64,000 nucleotides of DNA from Falsiroseomonas sp051433165 (GTDB taxonomy: Bacteria; Pseudomonadota; Alphaproteobacteria; Acetobacterales; Acetobacteraceae). Each line of letters starts with the position of its first letter. Within the stretch, counting starts at the first letter, position 1. Location of the stretch: positions 210,969 through 274,968 of the forward strand of contig NZ_JBHMFS010000003.1 in assembly GCF_051433165.1 (NCBI RefSeq), in the 5' to 3' direction. Below, piece by piece: positions 36,578 through 44,890 of the stretch. Below the pieces are notes generated by a model. It saw nothing but the letters and a program-made list of their open reading frames with translations. It was not told the DNA's origin and ran no database searches. The translations under genes were made by a program, and so were the position numbers.

Positions 36578-37422
36578 CAGCTTGCCTCCTTCGGGGTTTC
36601 CGGGCGGCTCGCCCATTCGGTCCAGGATCCGTCGTAGACGGCGGGTTCGGGCAGCCCGGCGCGCAGCGCGCCGAGGGTCACGACGCAGGCGGTGACGCCG
36701 GTGCCGCAGGAGGTGACGATCGGGCGCGTATCATCCGCGCCGCGCTCCGCGAACATCGCCTTCAGCGTCGCCACGTCCTTCATCACCCCATCCGGGCCCA
36801 CTAGGTCCGCCGCCGGCAGGGATTGCGCGCCGGGCATGTGGCCCGACGGCAGGCCGGGGCGGGGTTCCGACGCCGTGCCATCGAAGCGCGCCTTGGACCG
36901 TGCATCCAGGATCAGCGCCTCACCGCCACCTTGGCGGACGATGCGCTTGATATCGCCGATGCCGGCCAGGCGGCGGGCAATCAGGTCGGCCACGAAGGTG
37001 GCGGCAGGGGCAGGGGGGGCGTCGCCGGTCTCCACCGGACGGCCCTCGCGCTGCCATTTCGGCAGTCCGCCATCCAGCACCGCGGCATTCTCATGCCCGA
37101 ACAGCCGCATCATCCACCAGCCGCGCGGCGAGGCGCGCAGCCCATGCTGGTCGTAGAACACCACGCGGGTGGTGTTGGAGACGCCGAGCGCCCCGATCAG
37201 CTTCTCGAATCGCGCCGGCGTCGGGATCATGTGCGGCAGGGCGCTGTCGGGGTCAGCGATCTGGTCGATGTGGAACAGCCGCGCGCCGGGGATATGCGCC
37301 TTGCGGAAACCATCCGGCGCATTGCCCTGTTCGGTCGGCAGATAGGTGGTGCAGTCCAGCACCACGAGGTCCGGCTTGCCGAGTTCGGCCGCCAGCCATT
37401 CGGTGGAAACCAGCAGGTCCAT
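36577..37422 (-). CDS. sseA: 3-mercaptopyruvate sulfurtransferase
   Basis: A 281-residue two-domain rhodanese. The catalytic loop SCGTGVTA with Cys239 is the mercaptopyruvate-type sequence (CGSGVTA in SseA), not the thiosulfate-type CRKGVT. The N-terminal rhodanese-like domain lacks a catalytic cysteine, as usual. It transfers sulfur from 3-mercaptopyruvate to acceptors. I use the ATG at 37422; a GTG at 37431 overlapping the alaX stop as GTGA is an alternative. The stop shares a base with metC. Confidence 0.9.
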   Translation of the reverse strand: MDLLVSTEWLAAELGKPDLVVLDCTTYLPTEQGNAPDGFRKAHIPGARLFHIDQIADPDSALPHMIPTPARFEKLIGALGVSNTTRVVFYDQHGLRASPRGWWMMRLFGHENAAVLDGGLPKWQREGRPVETGDAPPAPAATFVADLIARRLAGIGDIKRIVRQGGGEALILDARSKARFDGTASEPRPGLPSGHMPGAQSLPAADLVGPDGVMKDVATLKAMFAERGADDTRPIVTSCGTGVTACVVTLGALRAGLPEPAVYDGSWTEWASRPETPKEAS

Positions 37423-37427
37423 TTGGG

Positions 37428-38144
37428 TCACTCCGGCAATACGATGTGGATGCGGCGGTTCTGCCGGCCCTTGCTTTCCAGCTTCAGCACCTCGACCCGC
37501 CCGATCTCCCCGGTGCTGGCGACATGCGTGCCGCCGCAAGGCTGCAGATCGACCGGCGCCGCCTCCGCGCCGATGCGGACCAGGCGGATGCGCCCGGCGC
37601 CGCGCGGCGGCTGCACGGACAGGGTGCGGACCATCTGCGGGTTGGCGTCCAGCTCCGCCTCCGTGATCCAGGTGGTGGAGATCGGGTGGTCGGCGGCGAC
37701 CAGCTCCGCCAGGCGTTCGGTGAACCATTCCTTGGCGGGCGGGTCGGGCAGGTCGAAGTCGAGGCGCGACTTCTCCGCGCCGATCTGGTTGCCGGTGGCG
37801 TAGATGCCAGGCAGCACGCTGCACAGCAGGTGCAAGGTCGTGTGCATCCGCATGTGCCGATGCCGGCGCGCCCAGTCGAGGCCGAGTGTCACCTCCGCCC
37901 CCACCGGCGGCAGGGCGCTGCCGGGGGGCAGGGTGTGCAGGATCGCGCCGGCCTCGCCCTTGATGGCCTCCGCCACGGCGGCTTCCGCGCCATCCCAGCG
38001 CAGCGTCCCGGCATCGCCCGGCTGGCCGCCGCTGCGGGCGTAGAGGATGGTGCGGTCCAGCACCACGCCGCGCTCATCGGCGGCGACCACGCGCGCCGTC
38101 GCCTCCCGCACATAAGCGTCTTCAGTGAACAAGGTCTCGGTCAT
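37428..38144 (-). CDS. Alanyl-tRNA editing protein AlaX
   Basis: A 238-residue stand-alone editing domain that deacylates Ser- or Gly-tRNA(Ala). Zinc ligands are present: HTTLH (His101, His105) and CGGTH (Cys203, His207). The length, larger than the minimal AlaX-S, fits AlaX-M. The ATG at 38144 overlaps the NUDIX stop by four bases. It sits in a sulfur amino acid operon. Confidence 0.9.
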   Translation of the reverse strand: MTETLFTEDAYVREATARVVAADERGVVLDRTILYARSGGQPGDAGTLRWDGAEAAVAEAIKGEAGAILHTLPPGSALPPVGAEVTLGLDWARRHRHMRMHTTLHLLCSVLPGIYATGNQIGAEKSRLDFDLPDPPAKEWFTERLAELVAADHPISTTWITEAELDANPQMVRTLSVQPPRGAGRIRLVRIGAEAAPVDLQPCGGTHVASTGEIGRVEVLKLESKGRQNRRIHIVLPE

Positions 38145-38809
38145 CGCTTCCATTCCTCACGCAGCCGCGTGCGGTTCACCTGCAGCCAGAGCAGCGCGAG
38201 CGCGCCGGGGGCATTCTGGATGCGGCCCTGCGCCACCATGCGGAAGGCCTCCTCCACCGGCAGCACCAGCACGCGGGTTTCCTCATTCTCGGTGGCCAGG
38301 CCATGCGTGGTGGCGCCGGTATCCGACAGGTCCACACAGGCGCAGTGAAAATGCACCACCTCGTCGCAGCCGCCCTGCATCAGCATGAAGGCGCCGATCC
38401 GGTCCGTGGCGCCGGCCACCAGCCCGGTTTCCTCGGCCAGTTCGCGCGTGCCGGCTACCACGGGATCCTCCCCCGCCTCCAGCAGCCCGGCGGGGCATTC
38501 GGTCATCACCGGCGGCAGGCCGGCGGCGAGTGCCGGCAGGCGGAACTGCTCGATCAGCGCGACGCGGTCGGTGATGGGGTCGTAGGGCAGCATCACCACG
38601 CCCTGGCCGCGGCGCCACAGCTCCCAGGTCAGGATGCCGGATTGCGTGCCATCGAAGCGCTCATGGCGGAAGCGCACCCGCTGCAGGGCGAAGCGCTGGC
38701 CCCAGACCACCTCATCCTCCAGCACCTCCAGCCCCGGCCAGGGCGGGATCGGCGGGGCCTTGGGGTGGCGGGGCGGGGTGGATGTGGGGCGGGGTGGGCT
38801 GGCGCTCAT
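38141..38809 (-). CDS. NUDIX hydrolase, ADP-ribose pyrophosphatase (NudF) type
   Basis: A 222-residue NUDIX protein with an exact Nudix box (GLLEAGE, seven residues, then RELAEETGL, around residues 108-130). The flanking ExxR-like sequence and the ALIEQFRLPA element are typical of ADP-ribose/ADP-sugar pyrophosphatases. It is the first gene of the NUDIX-AlaX-SseA-MetC operon and is divergent from the EamA exporter, 37 bases apart. Confidence 0.88.
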   Translation of the reverse strand: MSASPPRPTSTPPRHPKAPPIPPWPGLEVLEDEVVWGQRFALQRVRFRHERFDGTQSGILTWELWRRGQGVVMLPYDPITDRVALIEQFRLPALAAGLPPVMTECPAGLLEAGEDPVVAGTRELAEETGLVAGATDRIGAFMLMQGGCDEVVHFHCACVDLSDTGATTHGLATENEETRVLVLPVEEAFRMVAQGRIQNAPGALALLWLQVNRTRLREEWKR

Positions 38810-38846
38810 GCCCGGCTGAACCTACGCTTGGGAGCCAGGAACGTCC

Positions 38847-39764
38847 ATGTCCCCCACCCTTCCGATTCCCATCACTGTCAGCGCCGCCCGGCGCCGCGCC
38901 ATCCTGCTCGTGCTTGCGGCCTCGGCGTCCTTCGTGGTTTCGGCCGCGCTGGTGAAATCGCTGGGGCCGGGCGTGCCGCTGACGCAGATCATCCTGTTCC
39001 GCAATCTCTTTGCCCTGCCGCTGCTGATGTTGATGGTGATGCAGGCGGGCGGCTTCCACCTGCTGCGGACACGGCTGCCCTGGCGCCATGCGGAGCGCAC
39101 GCTGTGGGGCATGTGCGGCATGGTCGGCGCGTTCCACGGCTTCGTGCACCTGCCGCTGGCCACCGCCACGGCGCTCGGCTTCACCATGCCGCTGTTCCTG
39201 ACGGCGCTTTCGGTGGTGTTGCTGGCGGAAAAGGTGGGCTGGCGGCGCTGGTCGGCGGTGGTGGTGGGCTTTGCCGGCGTGCTGATCATGGTGCGCCCCG
39301 GCTTCGGCGGCGCGGCGCTGCCGGTGTTCAGCGTCGGCCTGGTGCTGCTGGGCGCCTTCGGCTGGGCGATGGCCATGATGAGCATCCGCCGCATGGGGGA
39401 AGCCGGGGAGCCTGGCGTGTCCATCGTCTTCTGGTTCGCCCTGTCCTCCGCCGTCCTGGCCGGGATCGCCACCATCCCGGTCTGGGTCACGCCTTCGCCG
39501 CGGGAATGGCTGCTGCTGGCGGGCATCGGCTGCGTCTCCGCCGTCGCGCAGCTGCTGATGACGGCGGCCTATCGACGGGGGGAGACCACGCTGCTGGCGC
39601 CCTTCGAGTATTCCGGGCTGATCTGGACCATGTTCGCCGGCATCCTGATCTGGTCCGAATGGCCCGACATATTCGAACTGATCGGCTTTGCCGTGCTGGT
39701 CGGCGCCGGCCTGTTCATCTGGTGGCGTGAAGTGGTGCGGGCTGCGGAGGCACAACGCAAATGA
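38847..39764 (+). CDS. EamA/DMT family transporter
   Basis: A 305-residue membrane protein with ten hydrophobic segments arranged as two EamA repeats (the second with YRRGETTLLAPFEYSGLIW). Drug/metabolite-transporter superfamily members export amino acids, nucleosides or other small molecules; the substrate is not predictable. Its end overlaps the MaoC gene as ATGA. Confidence 0.9.
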   Translation: MSPTLPIPITVSAARRRAILLVLAASASFVVSAALVKSLGPGVPLTQIILFRNLFALPLLMLMVMQAGGFHLLRTRLPWRHAERTLWGMCGMVGAFHGFVHLPLATATALGFTMPLFLTALSVVLLAEKVGWRRWSAVVVGFAGVLIMVRPGFGGAALPVFSVGLVLLGAFGWAMAMMSIRRMGEAGEPGVSIVFWFALSSAVLAGIATIPVWVTPSPREWLLLAGIGCVSAVAQLLMTAAYRRGETTLLAPFEYSGLIWTMFAGILIWSEWPDIFELIGFAVLVGAGLFIWWREVVRAAEAQRK

Positions 39765-40261
39765 CCTTTGACCCGAGCCAGCATCGCATGCTGGCCGAGC
39801 AGCGCTGGTTCGAGGATTTCCGGCTCGGCGAACGCTTCCCGCTGCCCAGCCGCACCATGACCAGCGCCATCTTCTCGGCCTTCCAGGCCGCCAGCGGCGA
39901 CAACCACCCGATCCATTATGACCGCGAATACTGCCGCGCCCGGGGCCTGCCGGACATGCTTGCGCATGGCTACCAGGTGGCGATCCAGACCGCGGCCGGC
40001 GCCGGCATCTTCCCGCATCTGGTCGAGGAGTCGCTGAAGGCCTTCCTCGAACAATCCAGCCGCTTCCTGCATCCGGTGGTGCTGGGCGACACGCTGTACC
40101 CGGCCCTGGAGGTGGATGAGCTGACGCCAGGCCGCACCACCGGCGTCGTCGGCCTTCGCAGCACGGTCCATAACCAGGCGGGCGTGCAGGTGCTGGAGGG
40201 CCGGCACCGCTACCTGCTGCGCAGGCGTGTCAGCGCAGCGCGCCCTCCAGCACCGCCATGA
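39761..40261 (+). CDS. MaoC-like (R)-specific hydratase domain protein
   Basis: A 166-residue single hot-dog domain. The hydratase-2 motif is visible: FQAASGDNHPIHYDREYCRA with Asp47 and His52, then MLAHG. These residues activate water for hydration or dehydration of enoyl-CoA-type substrates. It overlaps the exporter gene by four bases and its last 32 bases overlap, antisense, the end of the 47-residue gene at 40230. Confidence 0.87.
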   Translation: MTFDPSQHRMLAEQRWFEDFRLGERFPLPSRTMTSAIFSAFQAASGDNHPIHYDREYCRARGLPDMLAHGYQVAIQTAAGAGIFPHLVEESLKAFLEQSSRFLHPVVLGDTLYPALEVDELTPGRTTGVVGLRSTVHNQAGVQVLEGRHRYLLRRRVSAARPPAPP

Positions 40262-40373
40262 TCAGCACCAGCACCACGGCGGTGCCGGCGAGGACGGGGA
40301 AGATGTAGGGGTGGCGAAGATGCGAGACGTCGCGCCGGTCCTCGGCATGGCGGTCGTTCTGATACTGGCTCAT
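40230..40373 (-). CDS. Small single-pass membrane protein (47 residues)
   Basis: A 47-codon frame starts at the ATG at 40373, which overlaps the sulfotransferase gene stop as ATGA, and ends with TGA at 40230-40232. The product has a charged, cytosolic N-terminal half (about 22 residues with several Arg, His and Asp) followed by one hydrophobic helix (FPVLAGTAVVLVLIMAVL). No family is recognised. The four-base overlap matches the coupling used at most junctions here, which supports it being a real gene. It overlaps the convergent MaoC gene by 32 bases. Confidence 0.6.
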   Translation of the reverse strand: MSQYQNDRHAEDRRDVSHLRHPYIFPVLAGTAVVLVLIMAVLEGALR

Positions 40374-41743
40374 GCGGGTGTTTCCTTGCTCCACCCAGGC
40401 TGAACGTCCGCGCCGAATTCGCGGTTCAGCTCCGTTCCGCCTTCAGCCGGCGGTTTCGCCAGCAGTTTCTCCACCTGTCGCGTCGCGGCATGGTCCGGAT
40501 GGGCGCGGCGCAGGACCGCGAGATGCGCCTCCGCCGCCGCCTGGTTGCCATCGCGCAGCGCGGCCTGCGCCAGATGCTGCTGCGCCAGCGGATGCTCCGG
40601 CACGGCGCGCACCGCGGCGCGGAAGGCGTTGCGGGCCGGGCCGTGTTCGCCCAGCCGCTCATGCAGCCGGCCGATATTCACCAGATGGTCCGCCTCCCGC
40701 TGCGCCGCCTGGTTGAGCTGGTGTTCCAGCAGCAGGCAGGCGGCCTCCAGCGCCGCGTCGCGGTCGACCAGCGGCGGGCCTTCGGGCGGCGGGCCGGCGT
40801 TGGCCGCATCGAGCGGGGCGAACAGGCGGGTCCGGTCGGGAAACCAGCGCTGGCGCACCGCCTCATTCACCTGTTCGAAGCGGGCCAGGAAGGCGGCGGC
40901 CTCGGCTGGATGCGGTTGCCAGCCACGGCCGGGCAGGGCGTCCGACACCGCCGCGGTGAAGCGGCGCCACAACAGGGAGGAGGCGCTCAGCCCCTCCGGC
41001 CGCGCCTTCAGGCGCGCGCCCAGCGTTCGCACCAGGTCGATCGCGGCGGGGGTGAGGGACAGGTTGCTCTGGCGGTCGGGGTGATCGGCCGGCACGGCGA
41101 GCGGCACGTCGCACAGCGCCAGGAAATCATCCACCGCATCGCCATGCACCAGGCTGGCACCATCGAAGATGCGGACCAGCATGGCGTCCGCGCCAAAGAC
41201 GGCGGCCCAATCCTCCAGCATGCACGCATAGTCGTAATGCGGCAGCCGGTCCGGCCCGGCTTTCGGCAAGGCGGGTGGGTTGATGCCGGCCACGCGCAGC
41301 GCCTGGGTGTAGCCGCTGGCAGCGTGCTGGTCCTGCCGCCGCAGATACACCACCACCCGGATGCGTGCGGCGAAGGGCGCCAGCAGGTCGCGCAGCCGGG
41401 CGATGTCCCCCCGTGTGGTCAGCAGCCCGCCGCATTGCTCGGCCGAGAGGATCACGAGCCGCGTCGAGGCCGGCAGCGCCGCCATTTCCGCGGCGAACTC
41501 CCGCCGGAACTGCGCCAGCCGCGCCTCCGCGCCGATGCCGTCCCACAGCGCCGGGTTGAAATGCCCGAGCCGTGACAGCGGCACGAGGGAGGCCGGCAGC
41601 ATCCCGTGATTGGCCCAGCCGGGGCTGGCCGGGTAGCACACGCCGAGCTTCGCCAGCGCCGCCCGCTGCCCGCCCAGTACCCGCTGGATGGACGAGGTGC
41701 CGGTCTTAGACAGCCCGATATGCAGGATCAGGTCGGGCGCCAT
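40370..41743 (-). CDS. Sulfotransferase-like protein with C-terminal TPR repeats
   Basis: A 457-residue protein. The N-terminus has a PAPS-binding loop like cytosolic/heparan-type sulfotransferases (HIGLSKTGTSSIQ, residues 7-19) and a later RRQDQHAAS segment similar to the 3'-phosphate motif. Residues about 345-440 hold two or three tetratricopeptide repeats (HLVNIGRLHERLGEHGPARN; ALAQQ-type helices). It may sulfate a surface glycan or peptide, with the TPRs binding a partner. It is coupled to the downstream 47-residue membrane protein. Confidence 0.75.
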   Translation of the reverse strand: MAPDLILHIGLSKTGTSSIQRVLGGQRAALAKLGVCYPASPGWANHGMLPASLVPLSRLGHFNPALWDGIGAEARLAQFRREFAAEMAALPASTRLVILSAEQCGGLLTTRGDIARLRDLLAPFAARIRVVVYLRRQDQHAASGYTQALRVAGINPPALPKAGPDRLPHYDYACMLEDWAAVFGADAMLVRIFDGASLVHGDAVDDFLALCDVPLAVPADHPDRQSNLSLTPAAIDLVRTLGARLKARPEGLSASSLLWRRFTAAVSDALPGRGWQPHPAEAAAFLARFEQVNEAVRQRWFPDRTRLFAPLDAANAGPPPEGPPLVDRDAALEAACLLLEHQLNQAAQREADHLVNIGRLHERLGEHGPARNAFRAAVRAVPEHPLAQQHLAQAALRDGNQAAAEAHLAVLRRAHPDHAATRQVEKLLAKPPAEGGTELNREFGADVQPGWSKETPA

Positions 41744-41752
41744 CTCGGCGGC

Positions 41753-42214
41753 TCAGAGCGTCTTCTTGAACCAGACCCGCGCATGGCCGGCCGGCATCCC
41801 GTCCAGCCGCCCGAACTCGGTATAGCCGTTGCGGAGCCAGAAATCCGGCGCCTGGAAGCTGAAGGTGTCGGTGTAGACCTGCCCGCAGCCGCGTTCCCGC
41901 GCGATCGCCTCGGCCCGCTGCAACAGCTCCGATCCCACGCCCAGGCCGCGCAGGTCGCGCGACAGCCACAGCCAGTCGATGAACAGCCAGCCCCAGAAGG
42001 TCAGCCCCAGCAGGCCACCGCGGGCGGTGCCGTCCGGGGCGCGGGCCAGCAGCGTCACCGGCTCCCGGTCATAGGGGCCGCCCATTTCCTGGTTGAAGGC
42101 GTGCAGGCCACGCTGGATGGCGGCGACGGCGTCCAGTTCGGGGAAGGTGTCCTCGGAAATCTCGATCCCGGCATCCGGGCGTATGGCCCTCGGCGCCTCA
42201 TCCCGCTCCGCCAT
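41753..42214 (-). CDS. GNAT family N-acetyltransferase
   Basis: A 153-residue acetyltransferase. The acetyl-CoA loop is SRDLRGLGVGSELLQ and the C-terminal strand DFWLRNGYTEFGRL is typical. The ATG at 42214 has AGGAGA and GAGG upstream; the frame extends to 42265 without a good site. It sits ten bases upstream of the sulfotransferase-like gene. Substrate unknown. Confidence 0.85.
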   Translation of the reverse strand: MAERDEAPRAIRPDAGIEISEDTFPELDAVAAIQRGLHAFNQEMGGPYDREPVTLLARAPDGTARGGLLGLTFWGWLFIDWLWLSRDLRGLGVGSELLQRAEAIARERGCGQVYTDTFSFQAPDFWLRNGYTEFGRLDGMPAGHARVWFKKTL

Positions 42215-42303
42215 GCCTCGTCGTCTCCTGCTGTGTCCGCCTGTTGCGGTGCGGCAAGTGGCCACATCGCGCGGCGGCTGAAAAGCCCCGGGGCCGGCCG
42301 GGG

Positions 42304-42936
42304 TCAGCCGCGGCGCAGCGCCAGCAGGGCCGCGGCGAGCGCGCGCATCTCGGTCGCCGCCACGGATTTCGGCGAGGCCTCCGTCACCCCGAGCCCGGCC
42401 GCGAAGGCCTGGGCGATGCCGGTGCGGTTGCCGATGGTCGGGCCGAGCAGATGCAGGTCGCGCTGGCCCAGCTCCGCCAGCACCTGCGCCAGCAGCTTGC
42501 CGCTGGCCGGTGCACGATTCAGGGCGATGACGGCCGGGCGCTTCTCGCCGAGTGCCATTTCAAGCGTCGCATCCATGGCCCAGAGATCGGCCGAGGAAGG
42601 CTGCAACGGCACCAGCACCAGATCCGCGTTGCGGATGGCGATCTTGGCGTCCGTATCGGCATGCGGCGCGGTGTCCATCAGCACCACATCCTGCCCGCCC
42701 AGCTTGCCGAGCGCGGCGGGCAGGCGCCAGCCGGCCGGGGCTTCCAGGTGCAGGGGAAGGGCGCGCGGACCGGCCTTGGCACGCTCGGCGCCCCAGCGCG
42801 TCAGCGTCTGCTGCGGGTCCGCATCCAGCAATGCGACCTTCAGCCCCTGGCCGGCGAAGGCAGTGGCGAGGTTGGCGCTGAGGGTGGACTTCCCGGCGCC
42901 ACCCTTGCGCTGCGCGACGGCGATGACGAAGGCCAT
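42304..42936 (-). CDS. ParA/MinD family ATPase (orphan)
   Basis: A 210-residue ATPase with the deviant Walker A KGGAGKST at residues 11-18 and switch segments LLDADPQQT and LMDTAPHAD. Short ParA proteins of this kind position plasmids, chemoreceptor arrays or other cargoes. No parB or parS cluster is adjacent, so it is probably not the chromosome partition gene. It is 50 bases downstream of the proline-rich secreted protein gene. Confidence 0.87.
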   Translation of the reverse strand: MAFVIAVAQRKGGAGKSTLSANLATAFAGQGLKVALLDADPQQTLTRWGAERAKAGPRALPLHLEAPAGWRLPAALGKLGGQDVVLMDTAPHADTDAKIAIRNADLVLVPLQPSSADLWAMDATLEMALGEKRPAVIALNRAPASGKLLAQVLAELGQRDLHLLGPTIGNRTGIAQAFAAGLGVTEASPKSVAATEMRALAAALLALRRG

Positions 42937-42986
42937 GCTGGCGACTCCACGACCTGTTGATGCGCAAGTCTAGCAAGAATCGCGCT

Positions 42987-43337
42987 TCAGCGCCCCGTCG
43001 TGGATGCATCCGGCCTGGCGCCGGGGCGCGCCGGCACTGGGCTGTTGCCGAACTGCCCGACGCCTTCACTGCGCTGCGGCTGCGTCGCTCCGGGCACTGG
43101 CGGCGCGGGCAGAATGACACGGCCCTCCGGCGGGGTTGTGCGCGGGGGATGGCTGGGCGGCATGCCCACGCCCGGGGGTGGCGATGCAGGCAGCGGACGG
43201 TCGGCCGCCGAGGGGGCGCCGGGCAGCGAGGTCGGCGGCGGCTGCGAGCTGGCGGCAGGCTGCTGCGCGACGGCGGCGCCCGCGAACAGCAGCGGCGCGA
43301 TCAGCAGGAGCCGGAGGGGGCGAAGGAATTGGGTCAT
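42987..43337 (-). CDS. Small proline-rich secreted protein
   Basis: A 116-residue protein with a signal peptide (basic start MTQFLRPLR, hydrophobic LLLIAPLLFAGAAVA, cleavage near AVAQ) and a mature part that is about one third proline plus Ala, Gly and Ser, so probably disordered in the periplasm. No domain is recognised. The signal peptide supports it as a real gene despite low complexity. Confidence 0.6.
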   Translation of the reverse strand: MTQFLRPLRLLLIAPLLFAGAAVAQQPAASSQPPPTSLPGAPSAADRPLPASPPPGVGMPPSHPPRTTPPEGRVILPAPPVPGATQPQRSEGVGQFGNSPVPARPGARPDASTTGR

Positions 43338-43414
43338 GCCGGGTTAGCGCCCCGCCGAGGCGTTCGGTTCCCTGCCCTGGGCCGCGAGGCGGAGGTCGCG
43401 CTAGGCTGTTTCGC

Positions 43415-44869
43415 ATGGACCTGCCGCATGAATTGCTGACCCCCGCCGAGATGGCCCAGGCCGATGCCGCCGCCATCGCGGACGGCACGCCGGGCCTGGT
43501 GCTGATGCAGGCGGCCGGGCGAGCGGTGGCGCGCGCGGTGATGCGGCGCTTCCGTCCCGTGCGCTGCCTTGTGCTCGCCGGGCCGGGCAATAATGGCGGC
43601 GATGGCTATGTGGTAGCGCGGCTGCTGGACCAGGCGGGCTGGCCGGTGGCCGTCGCGGCCCTGGTGCCGCCCAGCCCCGGCACGGATGCGGCCGCGATGG
43701 CGGCGCGCTGGCAGGGGCCGGTGCTGCCCTTCACCGCGGCGAAGGCGGCACGGGCCGGGCTGGTGGTGGATGCCGTCTTCGGCGCCGGCCTGTCGCGGCC
43801 GGTGGAAGACCGCGTGGCGGAGGTACTTGGCGCGGCGGGCGGGCCCGTGGTGGCGGTGGATGTGCCCTCCGGCCTGGATGGCGCCACCGGCGCGGTGCGC
43901 GGCTTTGCGCCAAGGGCCGCGCTGACCGTGACCTTCTTCCGCCTCAAGCCCGGCCATCTGCTGTATCCGGGCCGGGACCTGTGTGGCGAGGTGGTGTTGG
44001 CCGATATCGGCCTGCCCGCTTCCGTGCTGCCGGCCATCGCGCCGCGCGCCTTCCGCAACGGCCCGGCGCTGTGGCGCCTGCCGCGCCCCGAGGCCTCCAG
44101 CCACAAATACGCCCGCGGCCATGTCGCCGTGATCGCCGGGCCCGGCATGACTGGCGCTGCGCGCCTGGCCGCCGCCGCCGCCCGCCGCACCGGGGCCGGG
44201 CTGCTGACCATGCTGGCGCCGGATGCACCGACGGCCGCCGTGCTGCGCGCCGGTGATCCCGGGGTGATGGTGTCGACCGAGGGGGCGGAGGCACTACGCC
44301 AGGATGCGCGGATCGGCGTCTGGGTCATCGGCCCCGGCCTGCCGCCGGATGCCGCGACCCGCGAACTGGTGCATCAGGCGGTGGCGGCCGGGCGGCAGGT
44401 GGTGGCTGATGCCGGCGCGCTCCGCGCCGCCACGGGCGACCCCGCCGCACTGGCCGGCTGCGCCGTGCTGACCCCGCATCTCGGCGAATTCACCGCCATC
44501 TTCGGCCCGCCGGGGGAGGACCGGCTGGCCGCGGTGCGTGCTGCATCCCGCGCCACCGGCGCCGTGGTGGTGCTGAAGGGTGCGGACAGCCTGGTGGCCG
44601 CCCCCGATGGCCGCGTCGCCATCAACGCCAATGCCCCGCCCTGGCTGGCCACGGGCGGCACCGGGGATGTGCTGGCCGGGATCATCGCCGGCCTGCTCGC
44701 CCAGGGCATGGCCCGCTTCGAAGCCGCCGCCTGCGCCTGTCACATCCACGGGGAGGCCGCATCTCGCGCCGGTCCCGGCCTTTTGGCGGAGGACCTCCAG
44801 GGCCACATTGCCGCCACGATGACCGCGATGGCGCTCGACCTGTCCCCGGCCATCGGGCATGCTTCCTGA
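43415..44869 (+). CDS. nnr: Bifunctional NAD(P)HX epimerase/dehydratase
   Basis: A 484-residue fusion repairing hydrated NAD(P)H. The N-terminal epimerase (YjeF_N) has GPGNNGGDGYVVARLL near residues 57-72 and VDVPSGLDGATG; the C-terminal ADP-dependent dehydratase has the ribokinase-like ATGGTGDVLAGIIAGLLAQG. The ATG at 43415 aligns with the family start (MDLPHELLTPAEM). It is followed 21 bases later by malonyl-CoA decarboxylase. Confidence 0.93.
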   Translation: MDLPHELLTPAEMAQADAAAIADGTPGLVLMQAAGRAVARAVMRRFRPVRCLVLAGPGNNGGDGYVVARLLDQAGWPVAVAALVPPSPGTDAAAMAARWQGPVLPFTAAKAARAGLVVDAVFGAGLSRPVEDRVAEVLGAAGGPVVAVDVPSGLDGATGAVRGFAPRAALTVTFFRLKPGHLLYPGRDLCGEVVLADIGLPASVLPAIAPRAFRNGPALWRLPRPEASSHKYARGHVAVIAGPGMTGAARLAAAAARRTGAGLLTMLAPDAPTAAVLRAGDPGVMVSTEGAEALRQDARIGVWVIGPGLPPDAATRELVHQAVAAGRQVVADAGALRAATGDPAALAGCAVLTPHLGEFTAIFGPPGEDRLAAVRAASRATGAVVVLKGADSLVAAPDGRVAINANAPPWLATGGTGDVLAGIIAGLLAQGMARFEAAACACHIHGEAASRAGPGLLAEDLQGHIAATMTAMALDLSPAIGHAS

Positions 44870-44890
44870 AACATGCAGAAAGGAACCGTG

